A stretch of 64,000 nucleotides of DNA from Rheum nobile (GCA_027886185.1 WOAB01000589.1:7693001-7757000), one strand, 5' to 3'. Counted from the first letter of the stretch, positions 37,023-50,239 are shown. Program-made: numbers and translations. The notes: generated by a model from the sequence alone, not told the origin.

Positions 37023-37882
37023 TCACTCCTTTAGCCAACCTTTTACTTCTTTTGAAACCTTTTCATCTTCCAAGTACTTTGGGCAATTCCTCTTACATTG
37101 CTCCTTTGCATTGGAGTAGAAACAATCATGGTCAGCAACTACTTTAGCCTTTTTAGAAGTCGCCTTGGGTTGTGCAACCTGCTTGCCTTTCCTTTGCACG
37201 TGCTTCTTTTGCTTTCCAAGTGCCCCTTTCTTGAACCATTTTCCCTTGTTGACCATCAGAATCTCTTTCTTTGTGTCAACAATGAGATTTCGCTTAGCTA
37301 TTTTGAGCATCCCATGTAGCTTTTCAAGTGTTTTTCCAACTCCATTCATATTGAAGTTCAGCTTGAATTGAGCAAATCCATCATGCAGAGAATGGAGTAT
37401 GATGTCTATAGCCAATTGACTATAGGAGAAGCCAAGTATTTCCATGTTCTCAAAATGTCCAATCATATTGAACACATGAGCACTAACTGGCTTGTCTCTC
37501 TCAAGCTTGCAATCAAGAATTGCCTTATGAGTCTCATATATCTCCATCCTTGCTTGCTCCTGAAACATAACTTTCAGGTTGCGAATGATGGTATAGGCAT
37601 CCATCCTCTCAAACCTCTTTTGAAGGTTCGATTCCATGAATGAAATCATAAGATAAGTGACAATCACTGACTTATCTGTGATCTGCTTTTCCTCTTCTAT
37701 CTCCTTTGGAGTAGACATAGCAGTCAGTTTTGGGATAGGGGTGTCAAGGATATTCTCTCTTCCTCAGACTTGAGAACAATTCTCAGATTTCTTTCCCAAT
37801 CGAGGAAGTTGTTTCCATTCAGCTTATTCTTCTCAAGAATCGAATGTAAGTTGATGATTGTTGGGTTAACGTTTCTAGACAT
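37023..37882 (-). pseudogene. Copia D2 gag
   Basis: On the minus strand the ATG at 37880-37882 starts MSRNVNPTIINLHS. The frame breaks after about 60 codons and continues at 37023-37718 with the gag core (LQKRFERMDAYTIIRNLK). The zinc knuckle reads CFYSNAKEQCKRNC. The second Cys and the His position are lost, so RNA binding should be impaired. Confidence 0.85.
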
Positions 37883-39710
37883 GATATTTACAACAGAAAT
37901 AACATGCAAAATATAAATCATGCTTGTCTTGCCAGAGCTTAAAAATTTAAACATGCTTTAAACATAAATAAGCTAATGCACATTCTATTCATTTATATTT
38001 TCCCATTGAATAAAATGATTCCAAGATCATATTCCAGATAAGACTTTAAGCGTACTTTGACACTTCCCTGAATCCTATGTGATCAAGTTAAGTAACTTTA
38101 ACTAGTTATAACATTTATAACTCTTGGTTGATAGATTACATCTTATGTCGAATCTATCCCATGCCTCAAAATCCAAAACTTTCTCTTTTGTTTTTTTGTT
38201 GAGTATAACCAAATCAAGGTTATAAACCCCTTATATAGATTTATCCATACTATTCCAAGGTCAAAGAAGGACACCTTGCTTTGGCAAAACCTATCCATCA
38301 AAATCCAAGGGCCTCATATGTTATGATTTGGAAAGGTAAAATCTCAATTTTCTTTCAAGGGAACTAAGTTTATCATACAAGTCTATTTACTAGTGAACTA
38401 AATAGCATAAATAAACAAGCAAGCATAAACTTAGAGATATTTAAAGCAAAATAAATGCAATAAATAAATGTGATCCTAGTATGGCCCCTAAAACCCATAA
38501 CATCTAATTTTCATAGATTCTTCTTGTCTCTTGGATTCCCATCCTTGATTCTCCTTTGGATCTCCATCCTGGAATTTTCATAGGATCTTCTTCTCTTGTA
38601 TTACATAATGTAAATCTAATCTAATTACTTGAAAATTAAATTACAAAAATACATAACGATACGCATATCGTGTACAAGAAAACAATAACGAGACACAGTT
38701 CGTATTTTCTATCCTATTTTGGGTCATACCAGTCATTGCATGCAATAATAATATCGTAACATTAAATCATACATGCATAATATAATATCAAATATTAAAA
38801 GACAAGAATAGACTATTAATCATATTAATAGACTTTTAAGATTAAATTATCTAATAAAATAATTAATCCAATCTACTTATTATTTTAATTCAATAAACCA
38901 TATATGGAATTAATACCAATATTAATCATTACCATGTATAATTGGACAAAATTTTACTCTAGAGATAAGATATCTTGTTACCATATCTAATTTAGGCAAT
39001 TAGGATCTTAGGCTAACAAACCCTTACCACCTAACCACCTTAGCCCCCAGCCGAAACCACTAGCCCACACTGCTAGCCACCAGTCGCGCGCCCCACCCCT
39101 GCCGCCGAGCCACCGCCGGACCACCTCCGACCACCATCGAACCGCCGTGAGCCATTTTGGCCACCCAACCACGTTTTTACCCCTTCTCCCACTCAAATTT
39201 TGTTACAATTACAACTATTTGATGGTTTTAAGGAAAATATGGTGTAATTTTCAGAAAATTAATGGTTTTGAAAAATTAATGTATGAACCAATTTCAATAA
39301 AATTAATCAACTTGGCATTGAAGGCATGAAATTCTAAATTTCTAGGATTTGAATCAATTTTCACCAACATGAAAATCTAGTATTTTTATGTGTGATTCTG
39401 ATTTATACAAGAAATCATATCTCTTGCATAAATTAAACATACAAATCGATTCTAGGGTCAAAATTAAGCAAAAAATCAGAATTTTTAACACTTAAAATTT
39501 CGGTCCTAAGGGTTGATTTTTCGAGTATCTTATGTAGATAAAGGTCACTACTTTATGCATCCAAACAATTAAAATCACAATTTTAATCATACAGGTTAAT
39601 CCATATATCAATTTTACCACTAAATTGAACCAAAATAATCAAGAACATGCATCAAAATTAATAACTTTAATCATGATCATATCAATTTATGCAAGATGCT
39701 GTAATACCAC
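37883..39710 (-). other. Copia D2 untranslated leader
   Basis: A leader homologous to that of D1. The primer site next to the LTR is decayed (tggtattacagcat). Confidence 0.65.
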
Positions 39711-40427
39711 TGTAGTCATTCAGATGCTTTAAGTGGAATTTCAGAAAATAGTTTTCTAACATCTAACTTAGGATCTCATGTATAAACTTGATACGAATCA
39801 TATAGGAAAGAGTAACATACCTTTTGATGCAAAACTTCTTTTCGGGATCACCCTAGAGAATAGAACCTCAATTGTGACTCCTCTACTTTAGTCCACACAA
39901 GCACGATACTAGATCGTCTTGCCTTCGTTTGCTAGAACGGGACAAAAGCTCCAAGTCTGTCTTGCAGCAGGGTGTACGACCAACCCTAGATGTGTATTTG
40001 GGAGAGAGCTTTTCTCAACACATGAGATAATGGAATAATCCCTTGTTACAAGGAAAAAGGAATATTTTAGGTTGATACAATATCTTATATTTTCTAAAGA
40101 TATATTTCCTTATGTCATCAAGTTAATAGATAACTCTTTATTATTACTTGATGAATAATCCAATCTTCCAATTAACACACATGGATGAAATTCCCTAGTC
40201 CCACCATGGACCTCGGGTTGCTTTGATCTAGCCCAATTACTACAATGTGTGTGACCTTATAGGACCCAGATATAACAGTAATGGATCAAATCTAATTTAT
40301 CCCATAAGTCATAGTTGACTTCTAGTAAAGCACTAAGACTACCTAAAATTCCCAGATTATTAATCTCCATTATAATCCTATTCTATTATTAGTAATTGTA
40401 ATCTTGATTAAAGGACATATTCCTTCA
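39711..40427 (-). mobile_element. Copia D2, 5' LTR (right LTR of the D array)
   Basis: 717 bp, the most complete LTR of the family here. It starts tgaaggaatatg and ends gactaca on the minus strand. The outer flank is aagaa and does not repeat the flank of the left LTR. Confidence 0.85.
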
Positions 40428-40741
40428 AAGAAGTTTATGATTATAGCTATAAATTATCAGTAAATCTCTAGTAGTTAGTGATGGAAAACTGTGGACAAGT
40501 TCTGGGCAATGCACAAGAACAAGACCGAACACATAAAGGAGAGTGATGCGTTTTTTTTAAGGTTTTGATTTCCTATTTTAATAAATTTAACGTTTTTCAG
40601 TTAGATTTAACCTTTTGGGTATCTTGCAAATAATATACAAATCTCTGGGTTATCACACGAAATATGTAAAATTTTGGTACACAATATGAATTACGTCAAA
40701 TCTCAGGGTTATTAGGCGAAATTTTCGATAAATAAATTATG
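40428..40741. other. Short interval with no gene seen
   Basis: AT-rich sequence between the Copia array and the LINE target site. Confidence 0.5.
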
Positions 40742-40766
40742 TTTTGTATAGAGATGTTTTTTTTTA

Positions 40767-41369
40767 TTAGGTAAAAATTAGACTGGAAACCACAAAAGAG
40801 TCGGTTCCTCAGTCTATAGCATCCTTTCGGATGAGAATTACAAATTCTAGATTGTTTCAGATATCTTCCAAGGAACTCTGCTGGACCTTCTTTGCAATGA
40901 AATCGGCCACCGTGTTTGTTTCTCGGAAGATATGACAAATCTGCACTGAGGAGAAAAGTTGTAAAACACACAGAATATCAGAAATTAGCATTTCAATATC
41001 CCATGGACAATGCCAAATTTGTTTCAGAACATTCACAATGGTAAGGTTGTCGCATTCAAGATGAATGTCGGTAATGCCTAATTCTTAGGCCTTTACCAGT
41101 GCATTTCTGACTGCCAGCGTTTCTGTTTTTAAAGGGGTTGAGAGGCCACATTTTTCACCACCAATAAAGGTTGGTATGGCCTCATTGTTCCTGAGGATAT
41201 AGCCAAAGCTAGATTCACAATTTGTCTTAGTAGATCCATCTGTATTGATTTTGATAATATTGTTAGGTGGTTTTTTCCATTTCTTTATTGGTCGCCTAAT
41301 ATTTTCCTTTTTACTTGTTTTTACTTTGTCGTCTGCTAAGCAGTCAGGGTTCCATTTTTTTGTCTTATT
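40767..41369 (-). pseudogene. LINE ORF2, RNase H domain
   Basis: This continues the ORF2 frame beyond the TAG at 41370. It contains the acidic residues of RNase H in order: KINTDGST, LKTETLAV, LECDNLTI and NTVADFIAKK. Three further in-frame stops (41085, 40857, 40809) precede the final TAATAA at 40764-40769. A C-terminal RNase H is typical of plant L1 elements. Confidence 0.82.
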
Positions 41370-44300
41370 CTAGTTCTCAATTTGTTTTTTGATGTAATTA
41401 GGTACATCCTTTATGGGCTCTACATCATTGTTTGATCTGCCGAAGCTTTGTTGGTTTCTGTAAAACCAAATTCTCCACCAAGAGACCAATAATTCTATGA
41501 ATTGTAAACTGTCAATTTTGTGTCGAATTTCTTCAATGATTTCATTGATTTTTTTGTTTCCTAGGTTTAGGGATCTGATGACGTCATAAGTGTCGTGATT
41601 CATTTTCTCAATTGTTTTTATGGTATGGTTGCATTGGAAAAGGAGATGGTTCAAGTCCTCTAGCTGAGCACCACACCTGATACAACCCGGGGGGATTGCA
41701 ACACCTTTTTCTGCTAGTCTAGCTTTTGTTGGGAGTCCATATTTTATTATTTTCCATGCAAAATTTTTAACTTTGGGGTATGTGTCCATTTTCCAGATCC
41801 AGGAAGAATCATAGGCTGTGTAGTTCTTATTTCTGTTGATTAGTTCCATAGCGGAATTCGTAGAAAACCAGCCATTTTTGCTAGTTTTCCAGTACATTCT
41901 GTCATGAATCTCATTTAAGGGTATGGGGATCGAGGTTATTTTTTTTGTTAGATCTTCTGGTAAACATTGTTCTAGTAAGTCCTTGTTCCAAGTTTTATTT
42001 GGCATTAAAAACTCCGCTACCAGGGCTTCCTTGTTCAGGGTTGATTGTGTGTTTATGTTATTACATAAAGGAGTATCCAAGACCCAGTTGTCCATCCAGA
42101 ACTTGATTGTTTTTCCATTCCCAACTTGCCAAATTAGTCCTGATTTGAATTCATCCATGAGGTCAATCATTTTGGACCATTGCCAAGAGCAATTTCCTTT
42201 TCTTTCATAGTGAAAAATGTGGGTTGTTTTCAAGTACTTTTCAGTAATAGTTCTGACCCAGAAATTGTTCGGTTCTGCTAAGATTTTCCATAATAGTTTG
42301 AATTGGAGGGCTTTATTCATGTCTTTTGCTTTTCTTAAACCAAGGCCTCCTTGGTGAGTTGGTTTACATATTTTTTCCCATCCTATTAGAGGTTTATAGG
42401 AGATGTCTTTGTTCCAGAAGAAAGATCTATTTAGCTTGTCAAGTTCATTGTGTGTGTGTATAGGTAGCATGAAATTCTGCATAAGATAGTTTGGTCTTGA
42501 TGCCAGATTGGTTTTTATTAGTGTTGTTCTTCTTGCTTGGGAGAGAGAGTTCGCTTTCCATTTAGATAATTGATTTTGGGTGCTGATTAAGAGATCAACA
42601 AAGGTACTCGAGTTGACCCTCCCATTAATGATTGGACAACCAAGATATTTTTCGAGGGATATCATATTTGTGATAGTGAGAGTTCCTTGTATTGCTAATT
42701 TCTTTTGGTTGGTAACCTTTTTTGTGACTTGGAATGCTGATTTGTGAAAATTTACTTTTTGTCCTGAGATTTTGCAATATTCATCAATAATATCTTTGAT
42801 GTCTTTGCAATTTTTCTGTTTAGCTTTTGAGAAGATCACAATATCATCTGCAAAAGTCAGGAAAGGAATTCGTGTTCCTTGTTGCGTGATTTGAAATCCA
42901 AGAGGATTCCGAGGTCTTTCTGAGGCTTGTTGGAGTTTTCTGGCTAGGATCTCAGATCCTAAGATAAACAGGAAAGGTGAGAGGGGGTCCCCCTGTCGAA
43001 GTCCTCTTGATGGTTTAAATATTCCTGTGGGTCCGTTGTTAACAAGGACCAAAAATGATACCGTAGTAATGCATTCTCTAATCCAGTTGATAAATTTTTC
43101 ATGGAAGCCGAACTTTTCCATAATTTTAATAATAAAGTTCCACTCGATTCTAACATAAGCTTTTTCCATATCAAGTTTTAGGGCAATAAAACCTTTAGTG
43201 CCTTTCTTGGATTTAAACGAGTGGAAGATTTCGTGGGCTATAAGGATGTTATCTTGGATGGCTCTGTTAGCAACAAAGGCACCCTGAAGTGGATGGATTA
43301 GTTTTTCCATTGCACCTTTGAGTCGTGTTGTTAATATCTTCGAGATTATCTTATAAATTGTAGAGCACGGACTTATAGGTCTATAGTGATTCGTGGAGTT
43401 CAGATTGTCACATTTTGGGATCAAGGAGATAAATGTATGATTTATTTGTTTGAGCAGTTTTCCAGATAGGAAAAACCCTTTAACTGCTCGGATTACAGAG
43501 GGGCCTACAATATCCCAATATTTTTGATAGAATTCTGCTGTCATACCATCAAGCCCTGGCGATTTATCTGAGCCGATGCTAAAGACAACCTTCTTAATTT
43601 CTTCATTGGAAACGTTTCTAATTAATTCTGAATTGTCCTCTGTAGAGATTTCAGATTGAATAAGCTCAAGATTGTTCTGAAGTAGTCTTTCGTTCATATC
43701 CTCGCTTTTGAATCTTTTAATAAAATTATTTCTGATTTCGTTTCTAATGTTTTCTTCTCCAGTGATACTTGTTCCTTCTTGTGTTTTGATTTCTTTGATA
43801 ATTTTTCTATTTCTTCTACCACTTGCTATTTTGTGAAAATAGCTGGCATTTGTGTCATTATATTTGATGTGTTTTACTTTTGCTCTTTGATTCCAATATA
43901 TTTTCTGGAAACACATAATTTTTTTTTTCCATAATTCTTATTTGTTTTTTAATACGAACTTCTGTCGGGTGAGTACAGATCTCAATTTGGATTTGAGTGA
44001 GTTGTTTTTCAATAGTTTGTAGTTGTGTGAACACATTTCCAAAGGTACTCTTATTCCAGACCTTGCATGTTTCTTGAGTAATTTTGTTTTCGATACAAGA
44101 TTATACAATCTGGATCCATGGTAGTTAGTTCTCCAAGCTTGTTTAACAACGTTTCTGAAATCCTTTCTGGTCATCCATATTTATTCAAATTTAAACGGTT
44201 GGTTTTTGAAAGGTGTGGCTGAGTCAAGCTCAATAGAGATGGGACAATGATCTGAGCTGGCAAAAGCATAGTGTTTAGTGCAGATTTCGGGGTACCATTG

Positions 44301-44933
44301 TAGGATTTGAGAATGAATAAGTACCCTATCAAGTTTTTCATAAATGTTGTCTATTTCTGTTATATTCTTTCGCCAGGTATAGATATTTCCTTGAACAAGA
44401 GTTTCCACTAGTTCACATTCATTCTTAAACTGTCGTAGTCGTACGAATTTTGCCGGGTTTGGTATTAGACCACCTAATTTTTCAGATGGGTCTAGTATTT
44501 CATTTAAATCTCCCATGATAATGCACGGTAGAGAACAATTTTTAACAAAGGCGATGAATCTATTCCAGAACTCATTTTTGGCAGATTCGTTTGGAGGAGC
44601 ATAGGTTAGGATTAACATAAGTTTTCTGTTCGTGAGCAGGTTGGTATACTTAATGCTGATAAATCTTGGTTCAATTTGGTCAAGTTCAAGGATTTCATTT
44701 GTAAGTTGATAGGTTTTCCACATTGCATAAATCCCACCCGAGAAGCCCGTAGCAGGGACGCAGTGGAATTGATCAAAACCCGCTTTTCTCCACACTGATT
44801 CACTTGGTACTTTGTTTGTTCTTGTTTCAAAGAGTGCAATTAACTGAATTCGTTCAATCTTGCAGAAGGATTCAACATCCACCCAAAAGGCTTTCTTTCC
44901 AATCCCGCGACAATTCCAGGTTGTAATCTTCAT
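41370..44933 (-). pseudogene. LINE ORF2: endonuclease and reverse transcriptase
   Basis: The APE-type endonuclease (44181-44933) starts MKITTWNCRGIG and shows LFETRT, MGDLNEILDP and SSDHCPI, so its catalytic residues are present. A short linker follows at 43938-44174. RT (41370-43916, 848 codons) has KSPGLDGMTAEFYQ near residue 119, GLRQGDPLSPFLF near 303 and the catalytic FADD at 355-358. A zinc-binding-like zf-RVT block (CIRCGAQLEDLNHLLFQC) lies near 750. All parts lie in one frame. Only in-frame stops at 44181 and 43938 interrupt it. The protein would nick target DNA and copy the element RNA in place. Confidence 0.93.
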
Positions 44934-47370
44934 AAAAACTCATTTGTGTTTGTGCCCCATATCATAAGACATTTAGGGGACTTGTGATCGTTTCTAGAAA
45001 GTAAGATTTCCATGAACATAAGGGTATTACTGGGAAAATTCCTTATATACTTAGTCGGAATATCGCATATATATTTTAAAGGGAAGTCTTTTTTCATCTC
45101 ATAGAATTCATTGTTGAGACAAAACCACCAAAGTTTATTGTGAACCAGGTGTCTTGGATACCACTTGGTAGAGAAATCAACTTGTTCGCAATGCTTCATA
45201 TTCTCCTCAAACCAAGTTCTGCTTTTGTGTTTCTCAGACCAAAATCTGCAGAATTTCTTTTGTTTAACAGCAAAGTAGTCAAGTAGGAGGAAGAAAATAT
45301 AAGGATCACTCTTTAAAGGCATAAGCCATTACATGTGACAAAAGTTATTTGATCTATGGTAATGTTGCATATGATTCAAAGTATCGTAAAACACAAGAAT
45401 TAAATTGGGGTTCAATATCCGAGCAATCAAACGAAAAGTCTGTGCTGTATTTTCATTGTTATTAGATTCATTTGTGGGGGAAGCCATGTTTTTCATACAA
45501 ATATATGGTGACCAAAGTTTGTTCAAAGGGAGATTGTTCATGGAGTTTGATCTCCAGAGTTTGTTCAGGGATTGATGGTTCCTTTGTTGATTTAATCCTG
45601 CAGATATTTGTGCCAAAGTTTCCTGGTGTCGATCTTCGTTGTTCCCAGCTAGGTTGAGTTCAGAGTTGCAAGCTCGAAAGGCCTTGTAAGATTCAGACCA
45701 ACCAAAAATGAAATCAGAAACAAACCAAAAGAAATAAGAAGCCAGGTTCCGAGTCCAGTATAAAGCATGGCACGGAGACAGATCATAGAGTTCAAGGTCA
45801 TAGATAAAATTCCTAGTTAAGAGATAGCATACACATAGCATAAACTTAGGCATCTTCTCATTAAGGATAGGGATCCATACTTCCACAAAAGTGCCAAAGG
45901 GTGCATCCATGTTGTCCAGCAAAGGAGCCTGACCTGAAGGGACCTCCAGGCTCACTTGGGTGTTATCAACATTAGGGTGAAGGATAGTGAAAGGGGGAGT
46001 CAAGCTAGCAGGAAGATCAGAGGCAACAAGTTCATTGGTAGCATAAGGTTCAGCAGTGGGAATGTTTTCAGCAACCACAGCAGGATTAGTGGTAGGGGAA
46101 GGATCACCAAGGCCTTGATCCAGAGAGGGATCTAAGGCAGATTTGTAAACCACAGAGAAAGCATTGGGTTTGGCCAAAGGTTCAGAGGAAGCGGGGACAA
46201 CAGCATTAGCCTCCTTGTTTTTTTTTTCTTGTGAGTAACAGTTTCCCACTTATTAGAGGAGTCAGAGCCATCCTCTTTAGGTTTGTCAGGAGAGTTGACC
46301 TTAAGTTTCTGGAAAGACAGCTACAGAGCTTGGGGTTTAGCATTTCTCATGGGGAACTTATCAAACCAATGATCCAGTGCTCCACAGTTTCCACAGCCTT
46401 CAGGCCATTCTTCAAACCAAATGGTGTACATTTTCACATTTCCTTCCTCATCAGGAACAACAATAGTTTTTTGATCCACAATTTTCACATCAACATTGAT
46501 ACACATTCTCGCATAACTCACTCTGTGTTTTTTTTCTGTGAAAGGGTCAAGTTTGATGAGGGTTCCCATGTTGTTCATTTCAAGAATGGTACTTATGGCA
46601 TCAAAGCTGATATACTCAACAAGTAATTGTGGGATACGAATCCACATATCAACAGTTGAGATGGGATAAGAAAAGGGGTCAAAGTTGGAACACCAAGGCT
46701 TCAAAAGCATGAGCTTGCCAAAGACATGGTAAGGTCTCCCATCCCATGTCTTCTTTTGGTCAATCGGGTTAGCAAAACGCAGTTCAAACCATAAGTTTGG
46801 TTTTTCCAAGATTTCAAAAGATCCTTTAATAAATCTCCAATCGTGTTTCAGTTTGTTTCTCAGTTTAGAAAAATCAACCGGGTCCCCAATGATATACCCA
46901 AGGAGAGAGGTCTCCTTGAGTTTCAAAATGTTTTCTCTGACCCTAGAGAGCGTGGAAAGAAAAAATTTCATGTCAATGACATGGTTTTTCAAAACAGGGA
47001 GACTATGAGTCTCATCACTTTGAGCAGTAGTAGGTTTAGTCACCAAAGGAGGAGTAACCTCACTATTGTTCAGAGGAGAAGTTTCAGAGGAGTTGGTTTT
47101 TTCAAGAGTTGAGGAGTCAGACACATCAGGCAGAGTGCAAAGCACCTCCTTCACAGATCTCTTCCCCTTATCCACCAGATTGGATAAAGGAAGATGCAAC
47201 ACAAGCACACAAATAAAAAAGAACAACCACAGGAAACACCAAACAAAGGAGTTAACAATGGAGTAGAGAGGAGTCGGGGGTTGGGTGTTAGAGTTCAGCA
47301 AGTAATTCAACCAGTATAAATAAAGAAGCACCACACAGAGGCACACAAGCAAAAAGGGAGGGGATAACAA
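44930..47370 (-). pseudogene. LINE ORF1 (DUF4283-like RNA-binding protein)
   Basis: The 46321-47370 part has a DUF4283-like region (about residues 120-320; KPWCSNFDPFSYPISTVDMW, then SYARMCINVDV) followed by a CCHC-like knuckle, CGNCGALDHWFDKFP, in which the final Cys is replaced. A TAG at 46321 and a frameshift at the 10-T run 46218-46227 separate it from the Pro/Ser-rich part 45329-46249. One more stop (45329) separates the C-terminus (44930-45322), which overlaps the ORF2 start as ATGA. The first 80 residues contain two strongly hydrophobic stretches, unusual for ORF1. The true start may be further inside. Confidence 0.8.
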
Positions 47371-47955
47371 GGAAAGAAGGCACCTGATTTTACGGGTCCA
47401 AAATCGTTGACTTGACCTTCGATCGAAGTCGCCAACAGTGGCAAGATCCAGCAGCAGAGCAGCACAGGGGCTCCAAATCTCCAGCTGGCTAGAACAGGAC
47501 CCAAGCTTGAGTCACCCATTCCGATCAACAGTGCAAGGAAGCACTCTCATCACACGCCACCAGCATCTAACAAGGGCCTCAAACACCGAGAAACACGGGC
47601 ACGTCGAAGGAAAGGACCTTCTCGGCAGGTGAACTAGGATCGTCTCCAGCAGATCTGAACCCTCCTCAGCAACGATTAGGTAGAGCAGTCCCTCGGAGAG
47701 CAGGTACAAAGCTCCAGACACATCCAGACAGCAAACCCATCCCGACACGTCCCAATCGGTATGGGAAGCCGAGATTTCAGGGATATGAAGATAAAAGCAA
47801 GTGAAGATCTTGGTAAACAGGTACAAGAGAGAGGTATGAGAGTTCAGGGTTGCAGGGTTCAGGCGCGGCGGCCGCAAAATGTTTAGGGTTTGAGGAGGCG
47901 AAGTCAGGAGCGAGGTCGAGAGCGTTTTCAAATTTTTTTTTTGTATAGAGATGTT

Positions 47956-49136
47956 GAAACTAATCAAACCATTTAATTACAATTTCGATGGTTTTGATTT
48001 CATCATATCTATCTCAAGATTTTTTACTCTACTTTGTTGAAACTAAATCATATTCTACGGTTTATTCATAAGCTCATGTTAATAATTTAAAGTTGATAAA
48101 ATATATTCAAATTATTATCTCGAATATAAATCACTTGATCATACAAAAATGATTAAAATTGATAAATGTATAATTAAATTAGAGAGTGTGGATCATATGG
48201 GGAGGATTGTTAGAGAAATATTGAGAAGCAATAATGATCACTAGATCTAAGAAATAAAGAGTTAGGATTAAAAGACATGGAGTGACAAAATCGAAAATAT
48301 TATAAAATTTAATATTTATTTTAATTTTAATTTTTCCTAAAAAACTATTTTCTTTTAAATATTTTTTCCCTGGAACTTTTTTCTCCAATTTTTTTCCTAC
48401 ATTTTCACCCCGACTTAATTTAAATGACGATCTAGCATTGTAACTTTGATCAAATTTGGTTGACATTTCAACCTTTTATAATTACAATTTTCATTACCAA
48501 TCTCTTTTCATTTATAAAGTCACAAATTAAATGATCTTTCTCTTTCTTCATTTCAATTTCTTCCAATAAGAAAACAACATTCATCATGATTTCTTCCAAA
48601 GTGAATTTGATACAAAATTAAATGCTGCTGATATTATGGGTAAGGGTGAATTTAGAATGTCAATTAATTTTTTCTTAATATGTGTGCTATTTTCTTTAAC
48701 GACAATTAAAAACAATCGGAGGGAGTAGCATCTTAATCACACAATTTAAAATAATTTTGTATCAAATTCACATGGCAAATATGTACTTCAGGTTCTTATA
48801 TGTGTACACTTCAAATACGAATTTATAGGCTGTTGCAACGCAAAAAACAAATTTATACAAAAACAAAATTAAAATGAAATCGTTTTTTTTTATTTACCAT
48901 ATTTATAATTTTGCCTTTTTATGTTTTTAATCTTAGCTCTCCATCTTCTTTAATCAAATTATCACCATTGTTCCTGATGTACTTATCACTAATATTAGTA
49001 TCCCTCAAAATATTGGGGGTGTTATACAAAGTAATGCTTTATACGAAGTATAAAGCAATTGACAAGAGACTTATAAGAAGAATCCATATGTTTTTTTAAC
49101 AATATCTCATTTTTCAAATATGAGCATCACCTAAAT
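47956..49136. other. No gene seen
   Basis: AT-rich sequence without credible ORFs or element borders. Confidence 0.5.
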
Positions 49137-49149
49137 AAAGCCATTATTT

Positions 49150-49785
49150 TACACAATATATTAATACATTAATTAAAAACTGGGAAAGAACAAAGCTCTC
49201 AGAGGATGATACCTTTCTCTCAACAAAAGAAAAACCCATACCAGATTAGGAAAACTTGATTCTTAAAATGAGAAAAACCGCACCAAAACTTCAATAAAAT
49301 CAACTTCGACGGTTCTAAACTTCCTAATGGTGAAGCTGGCCTAGGCTTCATTATTAGGAATGACAAAGCCGAAGTAATACACATGGAAAACAAACGATGT
49401 GGATTAAACTCTATACTTATGACTGAATTACTAGCATTAAAACACAACATTAACTATGCCAAAAACCAAAATATCTCCAAAATCCAAATTGAGGGTGACA
49501 ATCTCTACCTTATTAACTCTATTAAAGGTATTTGGAATTATCCCTGAGAAATTAAAATGGTTATTGCTGACATTTTGGTTGACATCTATTCTTTCCAAGA
49601 GGTCCATCTTAGACACATTTTTGGGGAGGTGAATGATACTACTGATCGCATTGCTAAACTCAACTTTTCACCAATTATGTCTAACCTTAGTCTTGATTTA
49701 GAACTTCGTGTTCTTATCCGCAAGGATGCTCTAGGTCGGTCTTCGCATCGTAACTAAGACCAGTCTAATTCTTTCCTCATCAAAA
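49150..49785 (+). mobile_element. 5'-truncated LINE, RNase H end only
   Basis: It is flanked by the 13-bp duplication aaagccattattt (49137-49149 and 49786-49798). From about 49290 to 49757 the plus strand encodes a LINE RNase H domain: NFDGSKLPNGEAGLGF, LMTELLAL, IEGDNLYL and NDTTDRIAKL, with all four acidic residues kept. One in-frame TGA lies near 49544. The 3' tail is a short A-run. It is a different lineage from the LINE at 40759 and sits in the opposite orientation. Confidence 0.85.
49557..49757 (+). pseudogene. LINE RNase H, C-terminal fragment
   Basis: A 66-codon open part of the truncated LINE. It ends VLIRKDALGRSSHRN, comparable to ILIRKDAIDRGTDS at the end of the larger LINE. Confidence 0.75.
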
Positions 49786-50239
49786 AAAGCCATTATTTAA
49801 ATACCAATGCACCATCAATCGATAGGTCCAAGATAGTTTAGAAGGGGTATATGATGTACTTATCACTAATCACTACCCAATTTGTATATAATCAATTTAG
49901 CCAAGCTAGCTAGTGACGCCTTATTTGGGTTGGTAACTAAGCTATTGAGTTCATCATTCACTACGTGATTGCACATTTAATTTACGTGTATATATATAGT
50001 ATCAGGATCTGGTGAAACAGAGAGTTATGGTAAAATGTGTGGACTATTTCTAGCCTTTAGATAAAGATGCAATCAACGCTCCAAATTTAATGGAGGGAGG
50101 TGCATTTTTGGGATGGTGGATTGCACATACCGGATTACTTTCCCAAGTGGATTTTATGGGATTCACTATTATCCCACCTTTCCAAAATTTCTTCATTAGC
50201 GGTTTCTTTTCCAAAATCATCGCTCCCGCTTATCCTCCC

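Larger units (their letters stand above)
40759..47938 (-). mobile_element. Full-length L1-type LINE with RNase H
   Basis: A 7.2-kb minus-strand element. The 17-bp duplication ttttgtatagagatgtt flanks it at 40742-40758 and 47939-47955. An A-run (T-run 40757-40765 on the plus strand) forms the 3' tail. ORF1 (44930-47370) and ORF2 (40767-44933) overlap by four bases in ATGA. The 5' UTR is about 570 bp (47371-47938). Presence of both ends means it is not 5'-truncated, which is uncommon for LINE copies. Confidence 0.92.
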
